From contig JANYLQ010000037.1 of assembly GCA_025363755.1 (NCBI GenBank), positions 1 through 64,000 on the forward strand: a stretch of 64,000 nucleotides of DNA, given 5' to 3'. This DNA is from Hyphomicrobiales bacterium (GTDB lineage: Bacteria > Pseudomonadota > Alphaproteobacteria > Rhizobiales > Aestuariivirgaceae). Below, in pieces: positions 1 to 8,038 of this stretch. The stretch's first letter is position 1. Every line of letters begins with the position of its first letter. The notes under the pieces were generated by a model. That model searched no databases and had not been told where the DNA came from. It saw only the letters and a program-made list of their open reading frames with translations. Made by a program: the position numbers and the translations under genes.

Positions 1-1239
1 ATATTTGTCTTGAATGGTTTGCGCGGAAGCAGTTATGGATTTCTATGGGGGCTTCAACGCTCAGAGGCCGTTATTAAAATTTTTCGTGGTTTCGTGCAGA
101 CATACTTGCTTTTTGTGACTTTTCTAGTTTTTACCCATTGGTCGGTTTATTATTCTAGGGTTACTTTGATTTTACAGTTTTCTGTTTGCGGGGGGTTCAT
201 TCTACTACTGCGCTCGTGTCAACTTTCTCTCCTGCAGTCAGCAACGGTGAACAGATATTTGGTTTCTAACCGAGCAGTGCTTGTTGGGGACGAAGATGAA
301 ATTGAGATCGCACTAAACGATTGGCGCAGAAGAAAAGAAAACATTCTTGTATTAAAGCAGTTTTCTCTTTCCAAACTTCAACTCGCAACAGAAAAACCTG
401 AGGATGACCTTCATACATTTGCTGAGGATCTTGTTCTGCTGTGCAGAAACTTAAAACCGGATCGTATTGTAGTTTTTTTACCTGTGGAGAAGCGAAAAAT
501 CATAAATTTCCTTTCTCAAAGGTTTGCTGAGCTTCCTGTAAGCATACTAATATCAACTAAATCGCTGGCCACAGCAGAAAGTAAAGTTTCAACTCACACA
601 ATTGGTGGTTTGGGCATGCTCAGGATTGTGCGTAAACCCTTGACAGTCACAGATAGGATTATGAAAAGATCTTTTGATCTTTTTATTGCAAGTTTTATGT
701 TCGTTATTTTACTTCCCTTTTTTCTTGTTATAGGTTTTGCGATAAAAATAGACTCTCCGGGTTCCGTTTTCTTTGTTCAACGCAGAAGAGGGTTTAACCA
801 AGATGAGTTTAGAATATTCAAGTTTCGAACAATGATTTCCAACTCTTCGGGTGAGGGTTTTCGGCAAACAGCAAAAGATGATTGTCGCGTTACACGCTTT
901 GGAAGTTGGCTCAGGCGTTGGAACATCGATGAACTTCCGCAGCTTTTAAATGTTATCCTCGGGGAAATGTCTTTGGTCGGACCGCGGCCTCATGCCGTAG
1001 AGCACGATGATATGTATTATTCTCACATAGCAATTTACGCGCGTCGGCATAATATGAAGCCTGGTATTACGGGCCTTGCGCAAGCGCGGGGGTTTAGGGG
1101 AGCGACTGAAACCGTGCAACAGATGCAGGATCGAGTGGATCAAGACATGACCTACATACAAAATTGGTCGTTGCTTCTTGATTTTAAAATATTGCTGATG
1201 ACGGTATTTTCCGCGCGGGCCTATCGAAATGCATTTTGA
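1..1239 (+). CDS. Exopolysaccharide sugar transferase (polyprenyl-phosphate phosphotransferase family), 5' partial
   Basis: This membrane enzyme transfers a sugar-1-phosphate to a polyprenyl phosphate carrier, the first step in building an exopolysaccharide repeat unit. The C-terminal half is the bacterial sugar transferase domain (about residues 215-405). It starts with a membrane helix after 'KRSFDLFIA', followed by 'FKFRTM' and the signature 'DELPQLLNVILGEMSLVGPRP'-type block. The N-terminal part has hydrophobic segments as in WcaJ/ExoY-like proteins. The reading frame is open to base 1 and the first listed start is a TTG at base 10 with no visible ribosome site, so the gene probably begins upstream of the window. 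The sequence is AT-rich compared with later genes, as is common for polysaccharide loci. The exact sugar cannot be told. Confidence 0.9.
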   Translation: MFVLNGLRGSSYGFLWGLQRSEAVIKIFRGFVQTYLLFVTFLVFTHWSVYYSRVTLILQFSVCGGFILLLRSCQLSLLQSATVNRYLVSNRAVLVGDEDEIEIALNDWRRRKENILVLKQFSLSKLQLATEKPEDDLHTFAEDLVLLCRNLKPDRIVVFLPVEKRKIINFLSQRFAELPVSILISTKSLATAESKVSTHTIGGLGMLRIVRKPLTVTDRIMKRSFDLFIASFMFVILLPFFLVIGFAIKIDSPGSVFFVQRRRGFNQDEFRIFKFRTMISNSSGEGFRQTAKDDCRVTRFGSWLRRWNIDELPQLLNVILGEMSLVGPRPHAVEHDDMYYSHIAIYARRHNMKPGITGLAQARGFRGATETVQQMQDRVDQDMTYIQNWSLLLDFKILLMTVFSARAYRNAF

Positions 1240-1582
1240 TTTGGTTTACGTTTATAAGTTAGATCATTCCCGACCCGGTTTGAAATTATATGAAGGCGAG
1301 CTGGCCTGATAGATCTTAGATTTGGTCTCGATACTTGGGATTGTGTCGGCCATGTTGATCATCTCAACTGCGGAAATATTTGGAATAATTGATACTACAG
1401 CTTGAGCGGTGACAACTAGGCATGCAATTAAGAAATTATCTACAATTCTCCGTTGGTTTGGAATGAATTTGTTTGTCCAGATGTCAGCGACGGTTATTGA
1501 CGGTATTCGCAATTATGCAAATTGGAAAGATACAAAAATCAATATCATAGACCTGCAATTGATAATCGAGTTGGATTGAGGG
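1240..1582. other. Gap of about 340 bases with no confident gene
   Basis: The 82-residue minus-strand ORF here (1264-1512) has a TTG start, no ribosome site and no recognisable domain, so I do not call it. On the plus strand one frame shows a hydrophobic run ('VSAMLIISTAEIFGII') that ends at a TGA. The same frame then continues open for about 55 codons to a stop near 1578. This could be a decayed membrane-protein gene from the polysaccharide locus, but nothing in it is recognisable. Confidence 0.3.
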
Positions 1583-2323
1583 TCATGGCTTCGTGGCGTT
1601 TAAAGCAACTTCAATTTGGCTGCGAAAGTGCATAAGCATTTCTGCTAGTTGTTTTTTTTTCGATTGGAAACGTACAGAAGGCAGTGGGATTGAAATTGCG
1701 AAGATGTTTCCGGTTCCAGTTTGGAATGCGGCACCGATCGCGCTGATGCCTTCCATGTGCTCGTCATTGTCTTCGGCAAAACCATTATTTCGTGCAACTT
1801 GGATTTCGTTGAGCAATAGATTAAAGTTTGCAGGCTTAATTTGACTGGTAGAACGCAGTCTGCTCACCACATCGTCATCTGACATGAATGAAAGTGCCGC
1901 CTTGCCATTTGCAGTGTTGTGCAGCGGAAAGATTTCGCCAACCGAAGAAATCGTGCGCAGCCGGTGGCTGCCTGAGACTTGATCAACAAACACCAAATGA
2001 TCACCCTTAAGCTCCGCGAGGTCGACGGTTTCGCCCGTGCTCTGCGATAGCTCTTTGAGATAGGGGTGAGCGATTTCAACGACGTCAACACGCTGCGCCA
2101 AAGCAATGGCGTGGAGGCCCAGACCAATGCGAATGCTGCGATGGGTGCCGTTGGTTTGAAGTAATCCTTCAGTGACCAGTGCGTTGACAATACGCTGCAC
2201 CGTAGAACGAGGCAGGGCCAGTTCTGTTGCTATTTCACCAAGGCTCAAACCCGCATTGGAAGTGCCGCAAACCCTTAATATGGCTGCTGCTCTTGATACG
2301 ACTTGAATACCGAGTTTGCGCAT
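1583..2323 (-). CDS. IclR-family transcriptional regulator
   Basis: A DNA-binding regulator of 246 residues, the usual IclR length. The N-terminal winged helix-turn-helix (about residues 10-65) includes 'LSLGEIATELALPRSTVQRIVNAL'. The C-terminal effector domain (about 75-240) contains the family-typical 'GETVDLAEL' and 'GKAALSF' stretches and an 'AIGAAF' stretch near the end. It is divergent from the cyclase-cupin-SDR operon with about 110 bases between the start codons, so it is probably the local regulator of that operon. The ligand is not evident. Members of this family commonly sense aromatic or related carboxylic acids, which fits the island. Confidence 0.93.
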   Translation of the reverse strand: MRKLGIQVVSRAAAILRVCGTSNAGLSLGEIATELALPRSTVQRIVNALVTEGLLQTNGTHRSIRIGLGLHAIALAQRVDVVEIAHPYLKELSQSTGETVDLAELKGDHLVFVDQVSGSHRLRTISSVGEIFPLHNTANGKAALSFMSDDDVVSRLRSTSQIKPANFNLLLNEIQVARNNGFAEDNDEHMEGISAIGAAFQTGTGNIFAISIPLPSVRFQSKKKQLAEMLMHFRSQIEVALNATKP

Positions 2324-2340
2324 AGTTGCCTCATATAGTG

Positions 2341-2412
2341 TATCGTAATGCAGTGCAAGTTTTACATATTGACAAGTGTTTTGGCATTATCGTACCGTAT
2401 TGCAAAACAATA
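2341..2412. promoter_or_regulatory. Possible IclR operator region with direct repeats
   Basis: Between the divergent IclR gene and the cyclase operon lie two similar 12-mers, 'tatcgtaatgca' at 2341 and 'taccgtattgca' at 2393 (10 of 12 identical). The second overlaps a short palindrome 'tattgcaaaacaata' (2398-2412). A plausible -35 'ttgaca' lies between them near 2369. The placement suits a regulator site controlling both directions, but binding is inferred only from position and repetition. Confidence 0.3.
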
Positions 2413-2432
2413 ACTATGGGAGGATCAGTAAA

Positions 2433-3269
2433 ATGGTCAAAGTGCGTGGCATCGAATTTCAGGCAAATCTTGATAATGCGATGGGGCTTGAGTTTACCAA
2501 CCTTTCACATCGATGGGGGTTTCAATGTCCGAACTGGCCGTATTTTCCGGATGTGAAAATCGAGCGTATTCACTACATGGCCAAATCTGGTGTGTTGTCG
2601 CAACGCATCACAACGTCGATGCATTCAACAACGCATATCGATGCGCCAGCCCATGTGGTGCAAGGAACGCCGTTCATCGACGAAGTGCCACTGCCGCATT
2701 TCTTTGGCTCGGGCATTGTGGTTCCATTGCCGAAGAAAAAGTGGGAATCGATCACGGCTGATGATTTGGAAAAGGCCTGTGGCAAGGCCATTCGCCCGAA
2801 TGATGTGTTAATTCTGAATACCGGCTGGCACAAAGTTTATGAGGACGGCGATTACTTCGCATATTGCCCGGGCTTTGTGCCGTCTGCTGGACAGTGGATG
2901 GTTGATCATCAGGTCAAAGTGGTTGGCCATGATACACAAGCCAATGATCATCCACTGGCCACGGCGATTGGTCCGCAGCGCAACGGCCCTTTGTTGCCTC
3001 ATCTCGAAAAAGAATATTTCGAATGGTCGGGCGGTCATGATTGGGCCAAGGATTTTCCAGATTGGGAGCCTGTGCACCAAATTCTTTTTAAGAATGGCAT
3101 TCTTGGAATTGAAAATGTGGGTGGTGATTTAGATTCCGTAACGGGCAAGCGCTGCACTTTCGCGTTCTTCCCTTGGAATTGGGACAGGGGAGATGGCTGC
3201 ATCATCCGCCTTGTCGCGATTACTGATCCTTCGCAAAATTATCGCATTGAGCGTGGAGATCACTTCTGA
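2433..3269 (+). CDS. Cyclase-family metal-dependent hydrolase (kynurenine formamidase fold)
   Basis: A hydrolase of the cyclase/KynB superfamily, which uses a metal site to open amide or lactone-type bonds. The metal motif is 'HSTTHIDAPAH' about 60 residues in, matching the family H-x-G-T-H-x-D-x-P-x-H with a Thr instead of Gly. I place the start at 2433 rather than 2376 because 'gggaggatcagtaaa' gives a proper ribosome site just before that ATG, yielding 278 residues. It begins a three-gene operon; its stop overlaps the cupin start (TGATG). The substrate is unknown. The context suggests an intermediate of aromatic or cyclic compound breakdown. It is longer than KynB itself, so a tryptophan role is unlikely. 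Confidence 0.85.
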   Translation: MVKVRGIEFQANLDNAMGLEFTNLSHRWGFQCPNWPYFPDVKIERIHYMAKSGVLSQRITTSMHSTTHIDAPAHVVQGTPFIDEVPLPHFFGSGIVVPLPKKKWESITADDLEKACGKAIRPNDVLILNTGWHKVYEDGDYFAYCPGFVPSAGQWMVDHQVKVVGHDTQANDHPLATAIGPQRNGPLLPHLEKEYFEWSGGHDWAKDFPDWEPVHQILFKNGILGIENVGGDLDSVTGKRCTFAFFPWNWDRGDGCIIRLVAITDPSQNYRIERGDHF

Positions 3270-3619
3270 TGCTGGTCAAACGATTTGCAGATGCGCAAAA
3301 ATACGAAGCTCCCAACCATCGCGGTGTAGTGGGTTTACGGCTGCAGGGCTTTGAAGAAGGCGGGCCTAAAAATCAGTGGGTGGGTTATTCGCAATTTCTG
3401 CCCGGTGGTGGTGCGGGTCCCGATTCTACACCGTTCGAAAAAGTGTATGTGGTGCTTGAAGGTGAGATGACCGTGCTGATCGACGGCACTGAAACCGTTC
3501 TCTGCGTGATGGATAGCTGCACCATTCAACCAGGTGAGGTGCGCGAGATTATCAATCGCTCGAATTCAGTTTGCAAAATGCTGGTTGTCATTCCTTATCT
3601 TATGGGAGTTAAACCATGA
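3269..3619 (+). CDS. Cupin-domain protein without the usual metal His motif
   Basis: A small single-domain cupin of 116 residues. The beta-barrel pattern is clear in 'YVVLEGEMTVLIDG' and 'CTIQPGEVREIIN'. The first cupin motif normally carries H-x-H and a Glu, but here the equivalent stretch is 'PDSTPFEKVYV' with no histidine, and the second motif also lacks its His. The protein may therefore bind ligand without metal or assist its neighbours. It overlaps the cyclase gene by one base at its start and the SDR gene by four bases at its end, so the three products are probably made together. Confidence 0.8.
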   Translation: MLVKRFADAQKYEAPNHRGVVGLRLQGFEEGGPKNQWVGYSQFLPGGGAGPDSTPFEKVYVVLEGEMTVLIDGTETVLCVMDSCTIQPGEVREIINRSNSVCKMLVVIPYLMGVKP

Positions 3620-4410
3620 GCGATGATTGGTTGAAAAATCCGCTTTCGCTTTTCGATGTAAAAGGCAAAGTTGCCGTCATCACTGGGGCGTCTGGTGCAT
3701 TTGGTGCATTGGCTGCAAAGGTTATGGCGGGGGCGGGTTGCAAGCTGGTGCTGAGCGCGGGCAAGAAAGCAGAACTCGCGGCGATAGCTTCTGAATGTGG
3801 TGGAAAAGTTGAAACCGTAAATATTCGGCCTTCTACTGAAGCAAACTGCAATACGATTATTGATAAAGCCGTTGAACGCTTTGGTCGCGTCGACATTCTT
3901 ATCGTTGCTTCAGGCAAAAACGATGTTTCCAAAATAGCCGACATGTCTCCCGAACGTTTTCTGGATGTGATGGATGCCAATGTTACGCAAAGTTGGTTGA
4001 TGGCTAAGGCCGCAACGGCTCAAATGTTGAAGCAGGGTGAAAGCGGAAAAATTATTCTAATGTCATCGGCGCGCGGTCTGCTCGGCCACCCTGCTGGTTA
4101 CACCGCTTATTGCGCGTCAAAAGCCGCCATCGACGGCATGACAAAGGCGTTGGGTTGTGAACTTGGCCCCACGGGCATTACCGTCAATGCAATTGCGCCG
4201 ACGGTGTTTCGTTCGCCGCTGACAGCATGGATGTTTGCTGATGATGATAAGGCAAAAGCGACGCGCGCAGGTTTTTTGGCCCGCGTTCCAAAAGGCCGCT
4301 TGGGCGAGCCTTCTGATTTGGCGGGGCCGCTGCTATTTCTCACTTCGCAAGCTTCTGATTTTTATACGGGCCATGTGCTGTACGCCGATGGCGGCTACAC
4401 GGCGGGCTAA
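3616..4410 (+). CDS. Short-chain dehydrogenase/reductase (SDR)
   Basis: A classical SDR of 264 residues that should oxidise or reduce a hydroxyl/carbonyl group with NAD(P). The N-terminal cofactor motif is 'ITGASGAFGALA', a variant of TGxxxGxG. The catalytic Ser lies in 'ILMSSARG' and the Tyr and Lys in 'YTAYCASKAA'. The C-terminus 'GHVLYADGGYTAG' is typical of the family. It is the last gene of the cyclase-cupin-SDR operon (ATGA overlap with the cupin). The substrate is not predictable from sequence; the operon suggests a cyclic alcohol or ketone intermediate upstream of ring opening by the cyclase-family hydrolase. Confidence 0.9.
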   Translation: MSDDWLKNPLSLFDVKGKVAVITGASGAFGALAAKVMAGAGCKLVLSAGKKAELAAIASECGGKVETVNIRPSTEANCNTIIDKAVERFGRVDILIVASGKNDVSKIADMSPERFLDVMDANVTQSWLMAKAATAQMLKQGESGKIILMSSARGLLGHPAGYTAYCASKAAIDGMTKALGCELGPTGITVNAIAPTVFRSPLTAWMFADDDKAKATRAGFLARVPKGRLGEPSDLAGPLLFLTSQASDFYTGHVLYADGGYTAG

Positions 4411-4422
4411 ATAATGCTAGGT

Positions 4423-5412
4423 TCACCCCTCCAGCAAATTGCCACGGTCATGCATGAAGGGTCCAAACTGCCATTTCACAGAAGCTTCATGGCGGGCCAC
4501 AACGCGGCTGAGGTTTTCGAGATTGGCGCGAAGGTGCGTGATGAACTTGCGGTTGACCGGATCAATAGCGGATTGTCGGCGATAGATCATGCCGATCATA
4601 CGCTCTGGCTGCGGAATGTTGAGTGGCAAAATTGCAACGCGGTTGTCTTGCTCCAGCGAACGGATAACCGACAAAGGCATGATGGCCAAAGCTTTCGTGG
4701 CTGCCAAATAATTCAACACCGAATGCAGGGAGCCTCCGGCATAGCGGATCGCCAGCTCACTTATACCCAAGGTGAGCAGGATATTTGTCAAATCCAACAT
4801 CAAGGGCGAGCCGGGCAGAGGGGCCACCCAAGGGTAAGCCAGAAAATCTGCCTTGGTCAGTTTCTTTTTCCCCAGCAACGGGTGAACAGCACTGCAGGCC
4901 ACAACGTTGCGCGCTGGGATCAAAGGTTCAAATACCAGTTCCGCGCTGATCTCTTGAGTGCCTGCAGGCGTAACTGCGAGATCAATTTCGCCCGCTGTCA
5001 ACGCATTGATCAAATCGCCATAGTGGCCATAGGATTGGTCAAAATGAATGCCCGGCTCTTTCAGTTGAAATCCGGCAATGACGCTGGATACGATGGCGTC
5101 CATAAAGAAAGGCACGCCACCAACCCGCATACGGCCCGATCCGCCGCCGCGAAAACTGGCAACAGTCTCGGTGGCTTTGCGCGATGCCGCGAGAATTGTT
5201 TTACCGTGAATGGCCAACTGGCGGCCCAGAGCCGTGGGCTGAAGCGGTCGTTTGCCTGCCACAAACAATCGCTCACCAATACGCTTTTCCAACATCGAAA
5301 GCGTGCGCGACACAGCAGGCTGCGATTGCCCAATCAGGGCCGCACCTTCGGTGACCCCACCAGCTTCAACAACAGCGGCCAATTGCAAAAGATGTCGCTC
5401 ATCAATTTTCAT
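4423..5412 (-). CDS. LysR-family transcriptional regulator
   Basis: A 329-residue LysR regulator. The N-terminal helix-turn-helix (about residues 5-65) contains 'GGVTEGAALIGQSQPAVSRTLSMLEKRIGERLF'. The rest is the periplasmic-binding-like effector domain. It is divergent from the dioxygenase-led operon with 119 bases between start codons, the standard arrangement for a LysR activator of an aromatic catabolic operon. Its stop lies only about a dozen bases from the stop of the convergent SDR gene. The long plus-strand ORF listed over the same bases (4414-5541) is its shadow. Confidence 0.93.
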   Translation of the reverse strand: MKIDERHLLQLAAVVEAGGVTEGAALIGQSQPAVSRTLSMLEKRIGERLFVAGKRPLQPTALGRQLAIHGKTILAASRKATETVASFRGGGSGRMRVGGVPFFMDAIVSSVIAGFQLKEPGIHFDQSYGHYGDLINALTAGEIDLAVTPAGTQEISAELVFEPLIPARNVVACSAVHPLLGKKKLTKADFLAYPWVAPLPGSPLMLDLTNILLTLGISELAIRYAGGSLHSVLNYLAATKALAIMPLSVIRSLEQDNRVAILPLNIPQPERMIGMIYRRQSAIDPVNRKFITHLRANLENLSRVVARHEASVKWQFGPFMHDRGNLLEG

Positions 5413-5423
5413 AACAATATGGT

Positions 5424-5442
5424 ATATTCAATGTGCGTATAT
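5424..5442. promoter_or_regulatory. Putative LysR-type binding site
   Basis: The sequence 'atattcaatgtgcgtatat' lies just upstream of the LysR start codon, in the gap shared with the divergent operon. It contains a T-N11-A core with short inverted ends (TAT/ATA), the loose consensus of LysR sites. The position agrees with an autoregulated activator site. The motif is weak, so this is inference from location. Confidence 0.3.
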
Positions 5443-5531
5443 TTATCAACAGCGGCATATTTTAGGTCTAGCTTGGTTCCAAACAATAAGGTGCGCATGA
5501 CGTACCGTGACAACAAAAGGGAGGACACCGC

Positions 5532-6494
5532 ATGGCACTGATCAGTGGCTATCATCATCTGACTATGAGCACAGATGGTGCTCAGGAAGATTTCGATTTT
5601 TTCGCAAAAGACTTAGGATTGCATTCAGTCAAACGTACGGTTTTGTTTGATGGCGTGTTGCCAGTGTACCATCTTTATTATGGTTCTAAGAATGGTGATG
5701 CCTCAACTATTTTTACAACCTTTCCATTTCGCAAGCCGGGTGTGTTTGGCAGACGGGGTACGAACCAGTCAAAAATTATTCAGGCGGCTATTCCTGTTGG
5801 TGCTGCTGAGTTTTGGGTGAACCGTCTTAACGAGCGTGGTGTTAAGGCTGCAAAAACCAGTCGCTTTGGTATGGCGCGTGTCGCCCTTGAGCACCCATGT
5901 GGTATTCCATTTGAGCTTGTCGAAAATCCCGGTGACACACGCGAAGTCATTACCAATGACAAACAGGGCATTGGCAAGGAGCATGGTATTAAGGGCATTT
6001 ATGGTGTTGCTATTTCAGTGGCCGACCGCACTGCCATGGATGATTTTTTCACTATTGCAATTCCCATGAAGAAACTTGCAGACAACCACGAGGGCCTGGC
6101 ATTTGCGGTTCCGGAAAATCACGGCCTTCATTCCGTTGTTGAAGTTTTGCATGAGCCCGAAAGACCACAAGGCACTTGGACTTTGTCGGGTGGCACTATC
6201 CATCATATCGCGTTGAATACGGGAAATGAAGAAAACCAGTTAAAGCTTAGGGCACATATTGAAGGCTTGGGCTTTACTGATATTTCCGAGCAGAAAGATC
6301 GCAATTATTTCAAGAGCTGCTATGTGCGCTCCCCCGGTGGGGCTCTGTTTGAAATTGCGTGGACCGTGCCTGAAGGTTGGGCCAAGGATGAAGCACCGGG
6401 GTCAATTGGCAAAACACTGGTGTTCCCGCCGTGGTTTGAAGATCGCCGCGCCGAAATGGTGGCAGGTTTGGAGCCAGCGAACTTCGATACATGA
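5532..6494 (+). CDS. VOC-fold ring-cleaving dioxygenase (MhqO/LinE/PcpA-like)
   Basis: An extradiol-type dioxygenase of the vicinal oxygen chelate superfamily, 320 residues, related by pattern to enzymes that cleave hydroquinones. Two VOC modules are visible. The expected iron ligands are His in 'GYHHLT' (residue 8 or 9), His in 'IHHIAL' (224 or 225) and Glu in 'LFEIAW' (274), matching the spacing in PcpA-type enzymes. The phrase 'VYHLYYG' is also typical. A strong ribosome site 'gggagg' precedes the ATG. It leads the long operon and overlaps the next gene by four bases (ATGA). The likely role is opening a hydroquinone-type ring; the true substrate is not proven. Confidence 0.88.
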   Translation: MALISGYHHLTMSTDGAQEDFDFFAKDLGLHSVKRTVLFDGVLPVYHLYYGSKNGDASTIFTTFPFRKPGVFGRRGTNQSKIIQAAIPVGAAEFWVNRLNERGVKAAKTSRFGMARVALEHPCGIPFELVENPGDTREVITNDKQGIGKEHGIKGIYGVAISVADRTAMDDFFTIAIPMKKLADNHEGLAFAVPENHGLHSVVEVLHEPERPQGTWTLSGGTIHHIALNTGNEENQLKLRAHIEGLGFTDISEQKDRNYFKSCYVRSPGGALFEIAWTVPEGWAKDEAPGSIGKTLVFPPWFEDRRAEMVAGLEPANFDT

Positions 6495-7129
6495 CCCAAA
6501 ACACCACACCGTTGTTCTTGGGCGATGCGTTGCAAAGCGCTGCGGTTGTGTGTGTGGTCACGCATGGACGTGGCCAGTCTCCTGAGGCGATGGCAGAGCA
6601 TATTGTCAGCCGCTTGAATACGCGCGGCGTAAGTTATGTTTTGCCTCGGGCAGCTGTGGGCAGTTGGTATGATGCCCGTGCAATCGATCCACTGACCGAT
6701 AAAACACGCAATCAGCTTGCGGGGTCATTGGAGCAATTAAAGCAAGCCGCCGCGATGGCTAGCGCTGGTGTTCCTGTGATTATGGTGGGTTTCAGCCAAG
6801 GGGCCTGTCTTACGCTTGAATATGCGTTCCATTTTGGCCCATGGCGCGGCGCAATGTTTAGTTTGACGGGATGTCGTGTCGGCGTTCCGGCCGACGAGCG
6901 GTCAAACCATCAACTTGCTGGACTACCCGTCTATTTAAGTGGTGCCGACCAAGATCCTTGGATTCCACTTCCTGCATTTGCATCAGCGGCTCTTGAACTT
7001 GGGGCAGCACAAGCGCGGTTGCGCACTGATGTCTTCCCCGGTCGCGCCCACGAGGTGAGTGATTGTGAAATTTCTGTTCTTCAATCCGCTTTGGATGAGC
7101 TTGTCTCTGGCAAAGAGGTGCAGTGGTGA
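6491..7129 (+). CDS. Alpha/beta hydrolase, phospholipase/carboxylesterase family (MhqD-like)
   Basis: A 212-residue serine hydrolase of the carboxylesterase/phospholipase family. The nucleophile is Ser102 in 'GFSQG'; the acid is probably in 'DQDPWIP' and the His in 'GRAHEVSD'. In Bacillus, MhqD-type hydrolases accompany MhqO ring-cleaving dioxygenases in quinone detoxification, and the same pairing is seen here with the preceding gene. It may hydrolyse the ring-cleavage product or an ester of the substrate. Its stop overlaps the GTG start of the next gene (GTGA). Confidence 0.85.
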   Translation: MTQNTTPLFLGDALQSAAVVCVVTHGRGQSPEAMAEHIVSRLNTRGVSYVLPRAAVGSWYDARAIDPLTDKTRNQLAGSLEQLKQAAAMASAGVPVIMVGFSQGACLTLEYAFHFGPWRGAMFSLTGCRVGVPADERSNHQLAGLPVYLSGADQDPWIPLPAFASAALELGAAQARLRTDVFPGRAHEVSDCEISVLQSALDELVSGKEVQW

Positions 7130-8027
7130 AAGTTGCTGTTATCGGTGCTGGGTTGATGGGACATGGTTTGGCGCTAGTGTTGCTGAAGGCGGCCATGAAG
7201 TTCGTATTACGGACACTTTTGCAGATTCATTGCTCACAGTTAAATCGCGCATTACCAACACATTGAAATCATTAGAACGAAACGTTTCTGTAGTCGACCG
7301 CGTTGAAACTGTTGCAATGCTCGAAGATGCAGTTGCCGAAGCCGATTTTATCATCGAAGCTGCACCTGAAAAAGTTGAATTAAAACAACAGCTTTTTGCG
7401 CAAATTGAAAGCGCTGCACGAAGTGATGCTATTCTGGCTACCAACACATCCGTGATTCCAATCACGCAAATTATGGTGCGCGTAAAAACCAAACATCGCG
7501 CCATTGGCACCCACTGGTGGAACCCGCCGTATCTCGTGCCGTTGGTGGAAGTCATTCAAACCGCTGACACTTCTCCTGACGTAATAGAAACCACCATGGC
7601 TCTCATGCGCCAACTTGGAAAAGTTCCGGTGCACGTTAAAAAAGATGTGCCTGGGTTTGTTGGCAACCGCATGCAGCATGCTTTGTGGCGCGAGGCTATT
7701 TCACTGGTTGAAAATGGCGTGTGTGATGCTGAGACGGTAGACCTTGTGGTGAAAAGCAGTTTTGGTCGCAGGCTTGCCGTGTTAGGGCCACTCGAAAATG
7801 CTGATCTTGTAGGCACAGACCTTACACTCGACATTCACAATGCGGTTCTCGGCTATCTTGAGGATACGCATGAGCCCAGCCCTTATTTGAAAGGACTTGT
7901 GCGCGAAGGAAATCTCGGCTTCAAAACTAACCAAGGTTTTAAGTCGTGGACAAACGAGAAGAAGGACGCTTTGCGCGAACTTGTTCTCCAACATTTAAAG
8001 ACAATGAAAAATTTGCTTGGAAATTAG
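7126..8027 (+). pseudogene. 3-hydroxyacyl-CoA dehydrogenase-family protein, frameshifted near its N-terminus
   Basis: The GTG start at 7126 overlaps the previous stop and opens 'VKVAVIGAGLMGHGLALV', the NAD-binding fold of this family. The continuation 'AEGGHEVRITDTF' is in the next frame. A single base is missing near 7180, where 'gtg tt gct gaa' should read Val-Phe/Leu-Ala-Glu. With one base restored the protein would be about 300 residues, the normal length, including 'APEKVELKQ', 'GTHWWNPPYLVPLVEVI' and 'PGFVGNRMQHALWREA'. The ORF track start at 7059 is an artefact. The enzyme would oxidise a 3-hydroxy acid or 3-hydroxyacyl-CoA. This is either a true mutation or a sequencing error. The lambda-crystallin/carnitine dehydrogenase branch is also possible. 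Confidence 0.85.
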
Positions 8028-8038
8028 GGAGAAAAATA

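Noticed and set aside
1264-1512. 82-residue minus-strand ORF
   Set aside because: TTG start without ribosome site and no recognisable domain or protein-like composition.
4414-5541. 375-residue plus-strand ORF
   Set aside because: It is the shadow of the LysR gene on the other strand. Composition (many Gln, Arg, His) is typical of antisense frames.
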